Notes: a model not told the origin generated them from the sequence alone. 64,000 nucleotides of DNA from Ralstonia pickettii (GCF_030582395.1 NZ_CP104381.1:868001-932000); one strand, 5' to 3'. Shown: positions 17,223 to 26,647, numbered from the stretch's first letter. Numbers and translations are program-made.

Positions 17223-18542
17223 ATGTCGAACCACACCTCTGCGCCGTCGTACGCCGGCCGCGCCGGCACGCAGGCGACCGGCCACGCCCAACCGCTGTCA
17301 CGCACGCGCGCCATTGCCGCCATCACCATCGGCAACGGCCTGGAGTTCTATGACTTTGTGGTCTACAGCTTCTTCGCCACGTTGATCGGCCGGCTGTATT
17401 TTCCGGTCGGCAATGCGACCGGCCAGTTGCTGATGTCGTTCGCCACCTTCGGCGTCGGCTTCCTGATGCGGCCGCTCGGCGGTCTGCTGATCGGCATGTA
17501 CGCCGACCGCGCAGGCCGCAAGCCCGCCGTGGCGCTCACGCTGTGGCTGATGGGCCTGTCGTCGCTGATCTTCGTCGTCACGCCGACCTACGCCCAGATC
17601 GGCATCCTCGCACCGGTGCTCGTCGTGCTTGCGCGGCTCGTGCAGGGCTTTGCCATCGGCGGGGAGATGGGCGCTTCGACAGCGCTGCTGCTGGAGTACG
17701 CCGACGACCGCTCGCGCGGTTTCTACACGAGCTGGCAGCCGTTCAGCCAGGGGCTGGCGGCGCTGTTCGGCGCGCTGGTCGGCTTGCTGCTGAGCAATGT
17801 GCTGGCGCCCGCGGCACTGGAGTCGTGGGGCTGGCGGCTCGCATTCGTGATCGGCATTCTCGTGATCCCGGTCGGCCTGATCATCCGACGCCGGCTGGAG
17901 GAAACCGCCGCATCGCCCAGCACGCGCGAAGCCGACGCCACGCTGCCGCTGCTGCGCGAACACCGTCGCACGCTGGTGGCCAGCATTCTGCTGATGATCG
18001 GCGTGGCGTCGTCCACGTACATCATCGTGTACTACCTCAGCAACTACGCCGTGAGCGTGCTGCACATGCCGCTGTCGCTGGGCATCTGGGCGGCGTGCAT
18101 TGCGGCGCTGGTGCAGGTGGTGCTGTCGCCGTTTGCGGGCCGGCTGGCCGATCGCGTCGGGCGCCGCAAGGTCGTGCTGTGGTCGCGCGTTGCGCTGCTG
18201 GCGATGATCTATCCGGCCTTCGCGCTCATCAACGCCGACCCTTCGCTGACTCGGTTGCTGATCGTGGTCGGCTGCCTGTCGGTGCCGATGTCGATGACCT
18301 CGCCGGCATCGATGGTGCTGGTGAGCGAGGTGCTGCCGCAGCGGCTGCGCGCCACGGGGCTGTCGATTGCCTACTGTGTGGCCATTGCGATCTTCGGTGG
18401 ATTTGCGCAGTTCTTCTCCACCGAGTTGATCCACCTCACGGGCAACGCGAATGCGCCGGCCTTCTACGTGATCGGCTGCGGGTTGGTCTCGCTGATCGGG
18501 CTGGCGATGGTGCCCGAAACGCTGGGCCGCCGCCTCTCGTAA
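17223..18542 (+). CDS. MFS transporter, metabolite:H+ symporter (MHS) family
   Basis: 439 aa, 12 predicted helices. MHS hallmarks: NGLEFYDFVVYSFFATLIG in helix 1, FLMRPLGGLLIGMYADRAGRK (loop 2-3 motif), LVQGFAIGGEMG in helix 4 and WGWRLAFVIGI in helix 6. The family carries organic acids and osmolytes (citrate, alpha-ketoglutarate, shikimate, proline/betaine, tricarballylate). The exact substrate cannot be read from the sequence. It follows the proY-like permease on the same strand with 49 bp between, so the pair may serve one catabolic route. Its end is 3 bp from the end of the convergent ABC gene. Confidence 0.88.
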   Translation: MSNHTSAPSYAGRAGTQATGHAQPLSRTRAIAAITIGNGLEFYDFVVYSFFATLIGRLYFPVGNATGQLLMSFATFGVGFLMRPLGGLLIGMYADRAGRKPAVALTLWLMGLSSLIFVVTPTYAQIGILAPVLVVLARLVQGFAIGGEMGASTALLLEYADDRSRGFYTSWQPFSQGLAALFGALVGLLLSNVLAPAALESWGWRLAFVIGILVIPVGLIIRRRLEETAASPSTREADATLPLLREHRRTLVASILLMIGVASSTYIIVYYLSNYAVSVLHMPLSLGIWAACIAALVQVVLSPFAGRLADRVGRRKVVLWSRVALLAMIYPAFALINADPSLTRLLIVVGCLSVPMSMTSPASMVLVSEVLPQRLRATGLSIAYCVAIAIFGGFAQFFSTELIHLTGNANAPAFYVIGCGLVSLIGLAMVPETLGRRLS

Positions 18543-18545
18543 CGC

Positions 18546-20378
18546 TCAGTCCACCCCAACGAAACCGCCGGTCTGGTGCGCCCACAGCCGCGCATACAGG
18601 CCGCCGTGTTCCAGCAACTCGGCGTGCGTGCCGCTCTCGACGATGCGGCCGCCATCGAGCACGACCAGCCGGTCCATGCGCGCGATGGTCGAGAGCCGGT
18701 GCGCAATGGCTATCACGGTCTTGCCCTGCATCAGCGTTTCCAGGCTTTCCTGGATGGCCGCTTCCACTTCCGAATCCAGCGCTGACGTGGCTTCGTCCAG
18801 AATCAGGATCGGCGCGTCCTTCAGCAGCACGCGCGCAATCGCAATGCGCTGCCGCTGACCGCCCGACAGCTTCACGCCACGTTCCCCAACCAACGCATCG
18901 AAGCCGCGCCGCCCTTGCGCATCGGACAGCTGCGGGATGAACTCGTCGGCGCGGGCCCGGTGCACGGCTTGCTTCAATTCCGCCTCGGTGCTGTCGGGTT
19001 TGCCGTAGCGCAGGTTGTCGCGAATTGACCGGTGCAGCAGCGACGTGTCCTGCGTGACCATGCCGATCTGCTCGCGCAGGCTTTCTTGCGTCACGGTCGC
19101 AATATCCTGACCGTCCACCAGAATCCGGCCTCGCTCCACGTCGTACAGGCGCAGCAGGAGGTTGACCAACGTCGATTTGCCCGCCCCAGAGGGGCCGACC
19201 AGGCCGATCCGTTCGCCCGGGCGCACCACGAGGTCCAACCCTTCGATCACGCCGCTGCCCTTGCCGTAATGAAAGCCCACGTGCTCGAAGCGCACTTCGC
19301 CCCGCGTCACGCGCAGCGGCTTGGCATCGGGCTGGTCGATCACCGCGCGCGGCAGCGCAATGGTCTGCATGCCATCCTGCACCTGACCGACGTTTTCAAA
19401 GATGCCGTTGACCACCCACATGATCCAGCCCGACATGTTGTTGATGCGGATCACCAGCCCCGTGGTCAGCGCAATGGTGCCGGCGCTCACACGGCCCTGG
19501 CTCCACAACCACAGCGCGAGCGCCGACGTGCCGACAATCAGCAGGCCGTTCATGGCCGTGATGGTGAAATCCATGCCGCTGATCATGCGGCCCGACAGGC
19601 GGGTCTTGTCCGTCTGCTCGGCCATGGCGTCGCGCGCATAGCTTTCTTCGTGCTGCGTATGCGCAAACAGCTTGAGCGTGGTGATGTTGGTGTAGCCGTC
19701 CACGATGCGGCCCATCAGTTTGGAGCGCGATTCCGTGGCGATGACCGAACGCGCTTTCACGCGCGGCACGAAATAGCTCAGTGCCGCGATGTAGCAGCCA
19801 ATCCACACCAGCAGCGGCACAACGAGCCACCAGTCGGCCCTGGCGAACAGCACCATCGCACTGATCGCGTAGATGACGACATGCCAGAGCGCGTCCACGG
19901 CCTGCACGGCGGAATCGCGCAGCGAAAAGCCGGTCTGCATGATGCGTTGCGCAATGCGGCCCGCGAAGTCGTTCTGGAAGAACGTGAGGCTCTGCTTGAG
20001 CACGTAGCGGTGGTTCTGCCAGCGGATCAGGTTCGACAGGTTGGGGTTGATGACCTGATGCACGAGCACGTCGTGCAGCCCGAAGATGACCGGTCGCGCG
20101 ATCAGCGCCACAAAGGCCATCCACAGCAGTTCGTTGCGGTGGCGGTCGAAGAACTCCGCGCCGGGGGTTGCCTGGATCATGTCGACGATGCGACCGAGGA
20201 AGTCGAACAGCGCGACTTCAATCAGCGCGCCCAGCAACCCGACGACCAGCAGGAACGCAAAAACGCCGCGCACCTCGCGCAGGAAGTAGGCGTAGAAGCG
20301 CCACACATTGGCCGGAGGCTGTGTGTCGGGCAGGGGACGGAACGGATCGATGAGCTTTTCCAGGCGGCGCAGCAGCAT
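18546..20378 (-). CDS. ABC exporter, fused permease-ATPase (MsbA-like)
   Basis: 610 aa half-transporter. Residues about 20-330 hold six membrane helices of the type-1 exporter fold; the ATPase follows with Walker A GPSGAGKST near 397, LSGGQRQR near 507, Walker B LILDEATSALD near 527 and a switch His in IAHRLST. It works as a homodimer in the inner membrane. Substrate is not evident; it resembles the group of lipid/multidrug exporters whose members begin with a 30-residue cytosolic segment (FRPLPDTQPPANVWRFYAYFLR). No partner gene. Its promoter must lie in or beside the tandem-repeat region just upstream. Confidence 0.93.
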   Translation of the reverse strand: MLLRRLEKLIDPFRPLPDTQPPANVWRFYAYFLREVRGVFAFLLVVGLLGALIEVALFDFLGRIVDMIQATPGAEFFDRHRNELLWMAFVALIARPVIFGLHDVLVHQVINPNLSNLIRWQNHRYVLKQSLTFFQNDFAGRIAQRIMQTGFSLRDSAVQAVDALWHVVIYAISAMVLFARADWWLVVPLLVWIGCYIAALSYFVPRVKARSVIATESRSKLMGRIVDGYTNITTLKLFAHTQHEESYARDAMAEQTDKTRLSGRMISGMDFTITAMNGLLIVGTSALALWLWSQGRVSAGTIALTTGLVIRINNMSGWIMWVVNGIFENVGQVQDGMQTIALPRAVIDQPDAKPLRVTRGEVRFEHVGFHYGKGSGVIEGLDLVVRPGERIGLVGPSGAGKSTLVNLLLRLYDVERGRILVDGQDIATVTQESLREQIGMVTQDTSLLHRSIRDNLRYGKPDSTEAELKQAVHRARADEFIPQLSDAQGRRGFDALVGERGVKLSGGQRQRIAIARVLLKDAPILILDEATSALDSEVEAAIQESLETLMQGKTVIAIAHRLSTIARMDRLVVLDGGRIVESGTHAELLEHGGLYARLWAHQTGGFVGVD

Positions 20379-20495
20379 GTCGGGTCGGGAGGGGGAAGAC
20401 CGACGCCCCAGGGCGGGACGTGCGCGGAAGAGCTGCCCATGATACGCGCGTGAAAGGGCCCATGATGGCGGGGTGGCTTACGGAGTGCAGGGCTC

Positions 20496-20925
20496 GGCGA
20501 TCGGCGTTCTGAACGCCGTGCGTGAGGTTTTGAACTTGACGATTGGGGTTCAGAACGCGACGCGTGAGGTTTTAGACCCGGCGGTCGGGGTTCAGAACGC
20601 GACGCGCGAAGCTTTTTGCTCGGCGGTTGGAGCTCAGAGCTCGACGCGTGAGGCTATTTGCTCGGCGAGTGGAGCTCGGAGCTCGACGGGTGAGGCTTTT
20701 TGCTCGGCAGGTGGAGCTCGGAGCTCGACGGGTGAGGCTTTTTGCTCGGCAGGTGGAGCTCAGAGCTCGACGCGCGAGGCTTTTTGCTCGGCGAGTGGAG
20801 CTCAGAGCTCGACGCGTGAGGCTATTTGCTCGGCGAGTGGAGCTCAAAGCTCGACGCGTGAGGCTTTTTACTCCGCCGTTGTAGTTCGGAACCCGACGTG
20901 CGAGGCTTTTCGCTCGACGTGTCGG
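20496..20925. repeat. 42-bp tandem repeat, about ten copies (minisatellite)
   Basis: The heptamer CGTGAGG (or one/two-base variants) recurs at 20521, 20563, 20605, 20647, 20689, 20731, 20773, 20815, 20857 and 20899, exactly 42 bp apart. The central copies are nearly identical; the outer two on each side are diverged. Each unit carries GAGCTC twice, ACGCGT once and in several copies the near-palindrome CTCGGCGAG. Because 42 is a multiple of three and no stop occurs, three or more frames stay open on both strands, encoding 14-residue repeats, but none has a ribosome site or coding-like codon choice, so I treat it as non-coding. It fills the gap between the lctP terminator and the ABC exporter start. 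Confidence 0.93.
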
Positions 20926-20934
20926 CTTCGAATG

Positions 20935-20961
20935 AAAAAAGCCGCTCGATTGAGCGGCTTT
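20935..20961 (-). terminator. Rho-independent terminator of lctP
   Basis: Stem GAGCGGC (20952-20958) with GCCGCTC (20941-20947), GATT-type loop, followed on the minus strand by six T (complement of 20935-20940). 25 bp past the lctP stop. Confidence 0.85.
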
Positions 20962-20985
20962 CGGGTTCCGTCGGGAGTTGGGGGC

Positions 20986-22662
20986 TCAGTGCACCACCAT
21001 CCGCGTGAACGGCTCCACATAGGCCTGCAGGGTGATCATCAGTCCCACCAGGAAGGCCAGCGCCAGCGAATGGAAGAACACATACCGCAGGATGTCGCCC
21101 TCGTGGCCGTACCACTTGGTGGCCGTGGAGGCCACGACGATGGACTGCGCGTCGATCATCTTGCCCATCACGCCGCCCGAGCTGTTTGCCGCAGACATGA
21201 GGATCGGCGACAGGCCAAGCTGCTCGGCCGTGGTCTTCTGCAGGCCGCCGAACAGCACGTTCGATGCCGTGTCCGAGCCGGTCAGCGCCACGCCCAGCCA
21301 GCCCAGCATCGTGCCGAACAGCGGGTACAGCACGCCCGTGTGGGCGAAGGCCAGGCCCAGCGTCGCGTCCAGACCGGAGTAGCGCGTCAGGTAGCCGATG
21401 CCGAACATCGCGCAGATCGTCAGCAGCGAATAGCGCGTGAGCTTGATGGTGTTCCAGTACTCCTTGAGCATGCGCGGCAGCGAATAGCCCATCAGCAGGC
21501 CGCCCACAATGGCCGAAAACAGGATGCCCGTGCCCGCCATCGACAGGACGTTGAAGTTGAACACAGCACCTTCGGCAATCACCTTGGGCACCACCGGCGG
21601 GCCTTTGAGCACCATCTTGTCGAGGCCCGGAATGGCGAGCTTGTAGGCCCACAGGCCGTCGGCAAACGCCTTGAACTGGGGCACGCCCCAGATGAAGACG
21701 AACACCGTCAGGATCACCCACGGCAGCCAGGCCTGCACGCGCGTGATCTTGCCGTTGGTGGCCGTAGTGGCTTCTCGCGCCTCTGCGGCGGCTTCCGGGT
21801 CGACGCTGGAGTTGTCCTCGCGGTTGCGCAGGGCGGTCGACGTCCAGATCGTCTTGGGCTTCCACACCTTCAGGAACAGCGTGAGCGAGCCCATCGACAC
21901 CAGCGCCGCAATCACGTCCACCAGCCACGGGCCGTGGAAGTTCGACACCAGGAACTGCGGAATCGCAAACGACACGCCCGCCACCAGGATCGCCGGCCAG
22001 ATCTGCAGCATGCCGCGGAAGCCCGCGAACGCCCAGATCAGCCAGAACGGCACCAGCACCGAGAAGAACGGCAGTTGGCGGCCGACCATGGCCGAGAGCT
22101 GCAGCAAGTCCAGCCCCGTGACGGAAGCCAGGCCGATGAGCGGAGCGCCCAGCGCGCCGTAGGCCACCGGCGCGGTGTTGGCAATCAGGGCCAGGCCCGA
22201 CGCGGCCAGCGGCGAGAAGCCCAGGCCGATCAGGATGGCCCCCGTGACGGCCACCGGCGTGCCAAAGCCTGCTGCGCCTTCAAAGAACGCGCCAAAACTG
22301 AAGGCCACCAGCAGCAGTTGCAGGCGGCGGTCTTCGGTGATGCCGGAAATCGAAGTCTGTAACACCTTGAACGACCCGTTCAAGGTGGTGAGCCGGTGCA
22401 GGAAGATGATGTTGAGAACAATCCAGCCAATCGGGAACAGGCCGGAGACGATGCCCAGACCGGCTGCCTTGCCGGCCATCGCGGTCGGCATGCCGAACAC
22501 GAACGAGGCAATCCCCACCCCGACGATCAGCGCCAGGCCGGCGGCCAGATGCGCCTGCATATGGAAAAACGCCAGAGAGCACAGCAGCACCGCCACCGGT
22601 ATCCCGGCTGCGATGGTCGACCACACGGCGCTGCCGAGCGGGTCATAGACTTGATTCCACAT
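20986..22662 (-). CDS. lctP: L-lactate permease
   Basis: 558 aa, the family length, with 12 or more hydrophobic segments. Start ATG at 22660-22662 has a perfect AGGAGG ribosome site 9 bases upstream and begins MWNQVYDPLGS, the LctP/LldP N-terminus. Recognisable family segments: FGAFFEGAAGFGTPVAVTGAIL, ALGAPLIGLASVTGLD and ANSSGGVMGKMIDAQSIVVA near the end. It imports L-lactate, D-lactate and glycolate with protons. No lactate dehydrogenase gene is adjacent. A hairpin lies in its leader (22718-22739) and a terminator follows the stop. Confidence 0.94.
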   Translation of the reverse strand: MWNQVYDPLGSAVWSTIAAGIPVAVLLCSLAFFHMQAHLAAGLALIVGVGIASFVFGMPTAMAGKAAGLGIVSGLFPIGWIVLNIIFLHRLTTLNGSFKVLQTSISGITEDRRLQLLLVAFSFGAFFEGAAGFGTPVAVTGAILIGLGFSPLAASGLALIANTAPVAYGALGAPLIGLASVTGLDLLQLSAMVGRQLPFFSVLVPFWLIWAFAGFRGMLQIWPAILVAGVSFAIPQFLVSNFHGPWLVDVIAALVSMGSLTLFLKVWKPKTIWTSTALRNREDNSSVDPEAAAEAREATTATNGKITRVQAWLPWVILTVFVFIWGVPQFKAFADGLWAYKLAIPGLDKMVLKGPPVVPKVIAEGAVFNFNVLSMAGTGILFSAIVGGLLMGYSLPRMLKEYWNTIKLTRYSLLTICAMFGIGYLTRYSGLDATLGLAFAHTGVLYPLFGTMLGWLGVALTGSDTASNVLFGGLQKTTAEQLGLSPILMSAANSSGGVMGKMIDAQSIVVASTATKWYGHEGDILRYVFFHSLALAFLVGLMITLQAYVEPFTRMVVH

Positions 22663-22717
22663 CTTGATCTCCTCCTGTTTGGGCGTTTCAGTTCTTGTCG
22701 ATACCGAACGTCTTCTG

Positions 22718-22739
22718 TTGCCCCTTTTCGCAGGGGCAA
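22718..22739 (-). promoter_or_regulatory. hairpin in the lctP leader region
   Basis: Perfect 8-bp inverted repeat TTGCCCCT/AGGGGCAA with a 6-base loop, 56 bp before the lctP start. It could be an operator or a leader stem-loop; no U-tract follows on the minus strand. Confidence 0.35.
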
Positions 22740-22930
22740 ACGCGGATTGTAGGAACAAGCGTGTCCGGGTCCCGGCAATATTCTGTCACTTTCGCCCTGA
22801 AAAGTATTCATCGGCGCCGAGCCGTTGTTTGGCGCGGCGCACGCAATTGCACCGGGTAAATCCGGGTTGTGGAATCATTGCGCCTGCAGCGCTGCCCAGC
22901 ATCCCCATAACCCTAGTTCGCCCTCCATCC

Positions 22931-25294
22931 ATGGCTTCTCTGACGGCCTTCCTGCTTCGCCGCCACGGCTCCCGACTGACTACCGCCGTGATCACCGTGT
23001 TTGTGGCATCGGCGGCGCTGTCGCCCGCCGTGCATGGCCAGACCGCGCCAGCGCCCGCGCAGGCGAATACCGAATCGACGCGGCCGCGTATCGGCCTGGT
23101 GCTCTCGGGTGGCGGGGCGCGCGGCTATGCGCATATCGGCGTGCTGAAGATGCTGGAGCGCATGCGCATTCCCGTGGATGTGATTGCCGCCACGAGCATG
23201 GGCGCCGTCGTGGGCGGCCTGTACGCGAGCGGCATGCGTGCGGATGCGCTGGAACAGAAGCTCTCGCAGGTCGACTTGAGCGACATCGCGTTCGATCGCA
23301 ACGATCGCGCCAAGCTGCCGCAGTCGCTGCGCGAGGACGATTTCCAGTATCCGATCGGCCTGTCGGCCGGCTATGGCGACGGCAAGCTCAGGCTGCCGGC
23401 CGGGCTGGTGCAGGGCAACCGTCTGCTCGCGCTGCTCAAGAACTGGACGGCGCAGTGGCCCGACAACATCGAGTTCTCGCGCCTGCCGATTCCGTTCAAG
23501 GCCATGGCGACGGATCTGGCCACGGGCGACGGGGTGATTCTCGACCACGGCTCGCTGCCACTGGCCATGCGGGCCAGCATGGCGGTGCCGGGGCTGTTCG
23601 CGCCCATCGAGGTGGGCGGGCGCACGCTGGTGGATGGTGGCCTGGTGAGCAACCTGCCGGTGCAGCTCGCGCGCGACATGGGCGCGGACATCATCATCGC
23701 CGTCAACATCGGGTCGGACTTGGAGCGGCCTGAAGACCTGGCCTCGCCTGCGGCGGTCACGCAGCAGATGATCACGATCCTCGTCGGCCAGAACGTGCGG
23801 GCGCAAAAGGCGCTGCTGCGCGCCAAGGATGTGCTGATCGAGCCGCAGCTCTCGGAACTTTCGTTCACCGATTTCGCCAAGGGCCCGCAGGGCGTGCGGC
23901 AAGGCGAGCGCGCGGCGCAGGGCGTCGAGGCGAAGCTCGCGACGTTGTCGCTGTCGCCGCAGGCGTATGCCGCGTACCGCGCCGCCCATCAGCCGCAAGG
24001 CACGTTGGTGGCAGGCGCGCGCATCGACGCCATCGATGTGACCACCAACGGCCGTGTGCCTGCGGCGCGTGTGCGCCAGTTGATCAAGGTGCGCGAGGGC
24101 GATGCGTATGACGCCGAGGCCCTCAACCGCGAGCTGTCGGCGCTCGCCACCACCGGCGACTTCGAAACCGTCACGCAGCAGCTGGTCGAACAGAACGGCG
24201 TGCATACGCTCAAGATCGACGCGCACGAAAAGTCGTGGGGCAACCAGTTCTTCCTGTTCGGACTGGGCATGTCGACCAACTTCGACGGGCGCGGCGCATT
24301 CAACGTCAACCTCGGCCATCGGTATCCGTGGCTCACGCAGAGCGGACTGGAGTGGCGCAATGACATCGTGCTCGGCAGCAACCGGGCGAGCATCCACACC
24401 GAGCTGCGCCAGCCGCTGTGGCAGGCGCGCGGGTTCTACGTGGCGCCGTACGCCGAGTACTCGCGCCGGCGCTCCGATCTCTACTTTGACGACCAGCCCC
24501 CCACGCGGGACGCCAAGCCGTTCAACAACCTGACCATCGAGACGGCACGCGCCGGCGTTGACCTTGGCATCCCGCTGGGCCGCAAGGGTGAACTGCGCCT
24601 GGGCGTGAACTACGTCAGGAAGACGGCAACGTTCAATTACCTGCAATTGATCGCGGACGAATCCGGGAATGTCGTGGATGCGACGGCCGTTGACCCCACC
24701 CGCGCGCAGCAGCCGGCCTTCCGCGCCCAGCTCACGCTGGATCAGCTCGACGATCCGCTGTTCCCGCGTAGCGGCTATTACTTTTACAGCAGCGTGGAAA
24801 CGGGCTTCGGCTCGCTCGACAAGAAGTTCAACACCGCCCAGGCCAAGGGCCTATGGGCCACGAGCTATGGGCGCCACACGTTCAATGTGGCGTTGGAAGG
24901 GGCGGGCCAGTTTGGCATTAACAGCCCGACGCGTGAAAACGACGGCAACACGGGCAACGGCGCTAACGAGGGCTTTTTCCTGGGCGGCTTCCAGCACCTT
25001 TCCGCCTACGCGCAGGATCAGTTCAACGGCCAGTACATGCTGTACGGCCGCCTGACCTATCTGTACGACCTGCGCGTCGAAGATCTGCTCGGTCTGCGCG
25101 CACCGGTGTTCGGCGCCAGCGCCGAGGCCGGCAATGTCTGGCAGTTGCGCAACAACTTTGGCAAGGGCCCTTACCTGAAGAGCGGCAGCGTATTTGTCGG
25201 AGGCACCAGCCCGATCGGGCCGCTCTACTTCGGTTTTGCGGTGGCGCCGCAGGGCGTGTGGAACGTGTACCTGCAGCTCGGTCGCGTCTTCTGA
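22931..25294 (+). CDS. plpD: patatin-like phospholipase with POTRA and beta-barrel (type Vd autotransporter, PlpD-like)
   Basis: 787 aa. Signal peptide 1-37 (SPAVHGQ), then a patatin domain with oxyanion SGGGARG (59-65), nucleophile Ser89 in ATSMG and partner Asp235 in VDGGL; a POTRA-like segment about 356-430 (ARIDAIDVTTNGRVPAARV); and a C-terminal Omp85-type 16-strand barrel about 435-787 ending in the aromatic QLGRVF. This order is that of PlpD of Pseudomonas aeruginosa, in which the lipase is secreted through its own barrel. It should cleave phospholipid acyl chains (A1 activity in PlpD) at the cell surface. Start ATG at 22931 lacks an obvious ribosome site. Stands alone between lctP (divergent) and the RND genes. 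Confidence 0.92.
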   Translation: MASLTAFLLRRHGSRLTTAVITVFVASAALSPAVHGQTAPAPAQANTESTRPRIGLVLSGGGARGYAHIGVLKMLERMRIPVDVIAATSMGAVVGGLYASGMRADALEQKLSQVDLSDIAFDRNDRAKLPQSLREDDFQYPIGLSAGYGDGKLRLPAGLVQGNRLLALLKNWTAQWPDNIEFSRLPIPFKAMATDLATGDGVILDHGSLPLAMRASMAVPGLFAPIEVGGRTLVDGGLVSNLPVQLARDMGADIIIAVNIGSDLERPEDLASPAAVTQQMITILVGQNVRAQKALLRAKDVLIEPQLSELSFTDFAKGPQGVRQGERAAQGVEAKLATLSLSPQAYAAYRAAHQPQGTLVAGARIDAIDVTTNGRVPAARVRQLIKVREGDAYDAEALNRELSALATTGDFETVTQQLVEQNGVHTLKIDAHEKSWGNQFFLFGLGMSTNFDGRGAFNVNLGHRYPWLTQSGLEWRNDIVLGSNRASIHTELRQPLWQARGFYVAPYAEYSRRRSDLYFDDQPPTRDAKPFNNLTIETARAGVDLGIPLGRKGELRLGVNYVRKTATFNYLQLIADESGNVVDATAVDPTRAQQPAFRAQLTLDQLDDPLFPRSGYYFYSSVETGFGSLDKKFNTAQAKGLWATSYGRHTFNVALEGAGQFGINSPTRENDGNTGNGANEGFFLGGFQHLSAYAQDQFNGQYMLYGRLTYLYDLRVEDLLGLRAPVFGASAEAGNVWQLRNNFGKGPYLKSGSVFVGGTSPIGPLYFGFAVAPQGVWNVYLQLGRVF

Positions 25295-25463
25295 AACCGC
25301 ATCAAGGGGCAGCAGGCCTGCCTGGCATACGGTCAGGGCCTGCTTCGTAAGGTCTTGATCAGATTGGGAAATCAATCGGTCAGCCTGCGGCGGATGTGCG
25401 TGCTAGCCTTCCGCTTCGCTTCGTTCAAGACCTCGGGCGCGGTCGCGCCCAGCCCCCTTTCCC

Positions 25464-26645
25464 ATGATGTTCTCCGTGTTGTTCCGTCGTTACCGTTCGT
25501 CCCCGTGGTTGCTGTGCGTGTGCGCCTTGGCTGTGTTGCAGGGCTGCGGCAAGCATGCTGATGAGGCCGCCAAGCCCGCTGGTCCGCCGGAGGTCGAGTT
25601 TGTCGTTGCACAGCGCTCCGATGCGCCCCTGGTGACCGAACTGCCGGGCCGCCTTGAGCCGTATCGCACGGCGGAGGTGCGCGCGCGCGTGGACGGCATC
25701 GTCCTCAAGCGCGCCTACGAAGAAGGCCAGGTGGTCAAGGCCGGCCAGGTGCTGTTCCGCATCGACCCCGCGCCGCTCAAGGCGCAGGTGGACGCTGCGC
25801 AAGGGGCGCTTGCCCGTGCCCAGTCGCAGCTCGCCATCGCCCGCGACAAGGCTGCGCGCTACAAGGGATTGGCCGCCACGCGCGCCGTGAGCGAGCTGGA
25901 ATACGCAGAAGCGCAAGCCGCAGAGCGTCAGGCCGCCGCAGACGTGGTGTCCAGCCGTGCTGCGCTGGAAACCGCGCAACTGCGCCTGGGTTATGCCACC
26001 GTCACGGCCCCGATTGCCGGCCGCTCGCGCCGCGCGCAGGTCACCGAAGGCGCGCTGGTCAAGGAAGACGCCGCCACGCCGCTGACCACCGTCGAGCAGA
26101 TCGACCCGATCTACGTCGACTTCGCGCAGCCCGCCGCCGAGGTGCTGGCCTTGCAGCGCGCGCTCAAGAAGGGCCAGGCCGCTGCATTGAGCGGCAAGGA
26201 CATCGGCGTGCAGGTCATCCTGAGCGATGGCGTGGCGTACGAGCGCCCCGGCAGGTTGCTGTTCTCCGATCTGGCGGTGGACCGCGCGACCGATAACGTT
26301 TCGATGCGCGCCGTGCTGCCCAACCCCGATGGCTTGCTGCTGCCCGGCATGTATGTGCGCGTGAAGCTCTCGCACGCCGTGCAGCAGGGCGCGGTGACGG
26401 TTCCGAAGGGCGCATTGCAGCGCGATCGCCAGGGGGCATCGGTGTTCGTGGTGCAGGCCGACAATACGCTGGCCGCGCGGCCGGTGGCTGCGCAAACGTT
26501 GGCCGGCGACCAATGGCTGGTGACGAGCGGCCTGTCCGGTGGAGAGCGCCTCGCCATTCCTGGCATGCAGACGCTGGAAGCGGGCATGGCGGTCAAGCCG
26601 GTGCCAGCAGCACCGCGTGCTGACACCGAGCCGAAGAAGGGCTGA
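25464..26645 (+). CDS. RND efflux periplasmic adaptor (MexA/AcrA family lipoprotein)
   Basis: 393 aa. Lipoprotein signal with lipobox VLQGC (Cys28), so anchored to the periplasmic face of the inner membrane. Membrane-fusion-protein layout: beta-barrel/lipoyl half motif VRARVDGIVLKRAYEEGQVVKAGQ, alpha hairpin about 95-165 rich in Ala/Gln/Arg, second lipoyl half LRLGYATVTAPIAGRS, then barrel and membrane-proximal domains. Pairs with the pump gene 2 bp downstream. No outer-membrane channel gene follows, so a TolC/OprM-type channel from elsewhere must complete the complex. Export of drugs or detergents is the family role. Confidence 0.95.
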   Translation: MMFSVLFRRYRSSPWLLCVCALAVLQGCGKHADEAAKPAGPPEVEFVVAQRSDAPLVTELPGRLEPYRTAEVRARVDGIVLKRAYEEGQVVKAGQVLFRIDPAPLKAQVDAAQGALARAQSQLAIARDKAARYKGLAATRAVSELEYAEAQAAERQAAADVVSSRAALETAQLRLGYATVTAPIAGRSRRAQVTEGALVKEDAATPLTTVEQIDPIYVDFAQPAAEVLALQRALKKGQAAALSGKDIGVQVILSDGVAYERPGRLLFSDLAVDRATDNVSMRAVLPNPDGLLLPGMYVRVKLSHAVQQGAVTVPKGALQRDRQGASVFVVQADNTLAARPVAAQTLAGDQWLVTSGLSGGERLAIPGMQTLEAGMAVKPVPAAPRADTEPKKG

Positions 26646-26647
26646 CC

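Noticed and set aside
20496..20925. CRISPR array
   Set aside because: The units are directly adjacent, with no unique spacers; no cas gene is nearby. It is a tandem repeat.
20473..22362. 629-residue plus-strand frame running through the 42-bp array into lctP antisense
   Set aside because: GTG start without ribosome site, and two thirds of it lies opposite a well-conserved permease.
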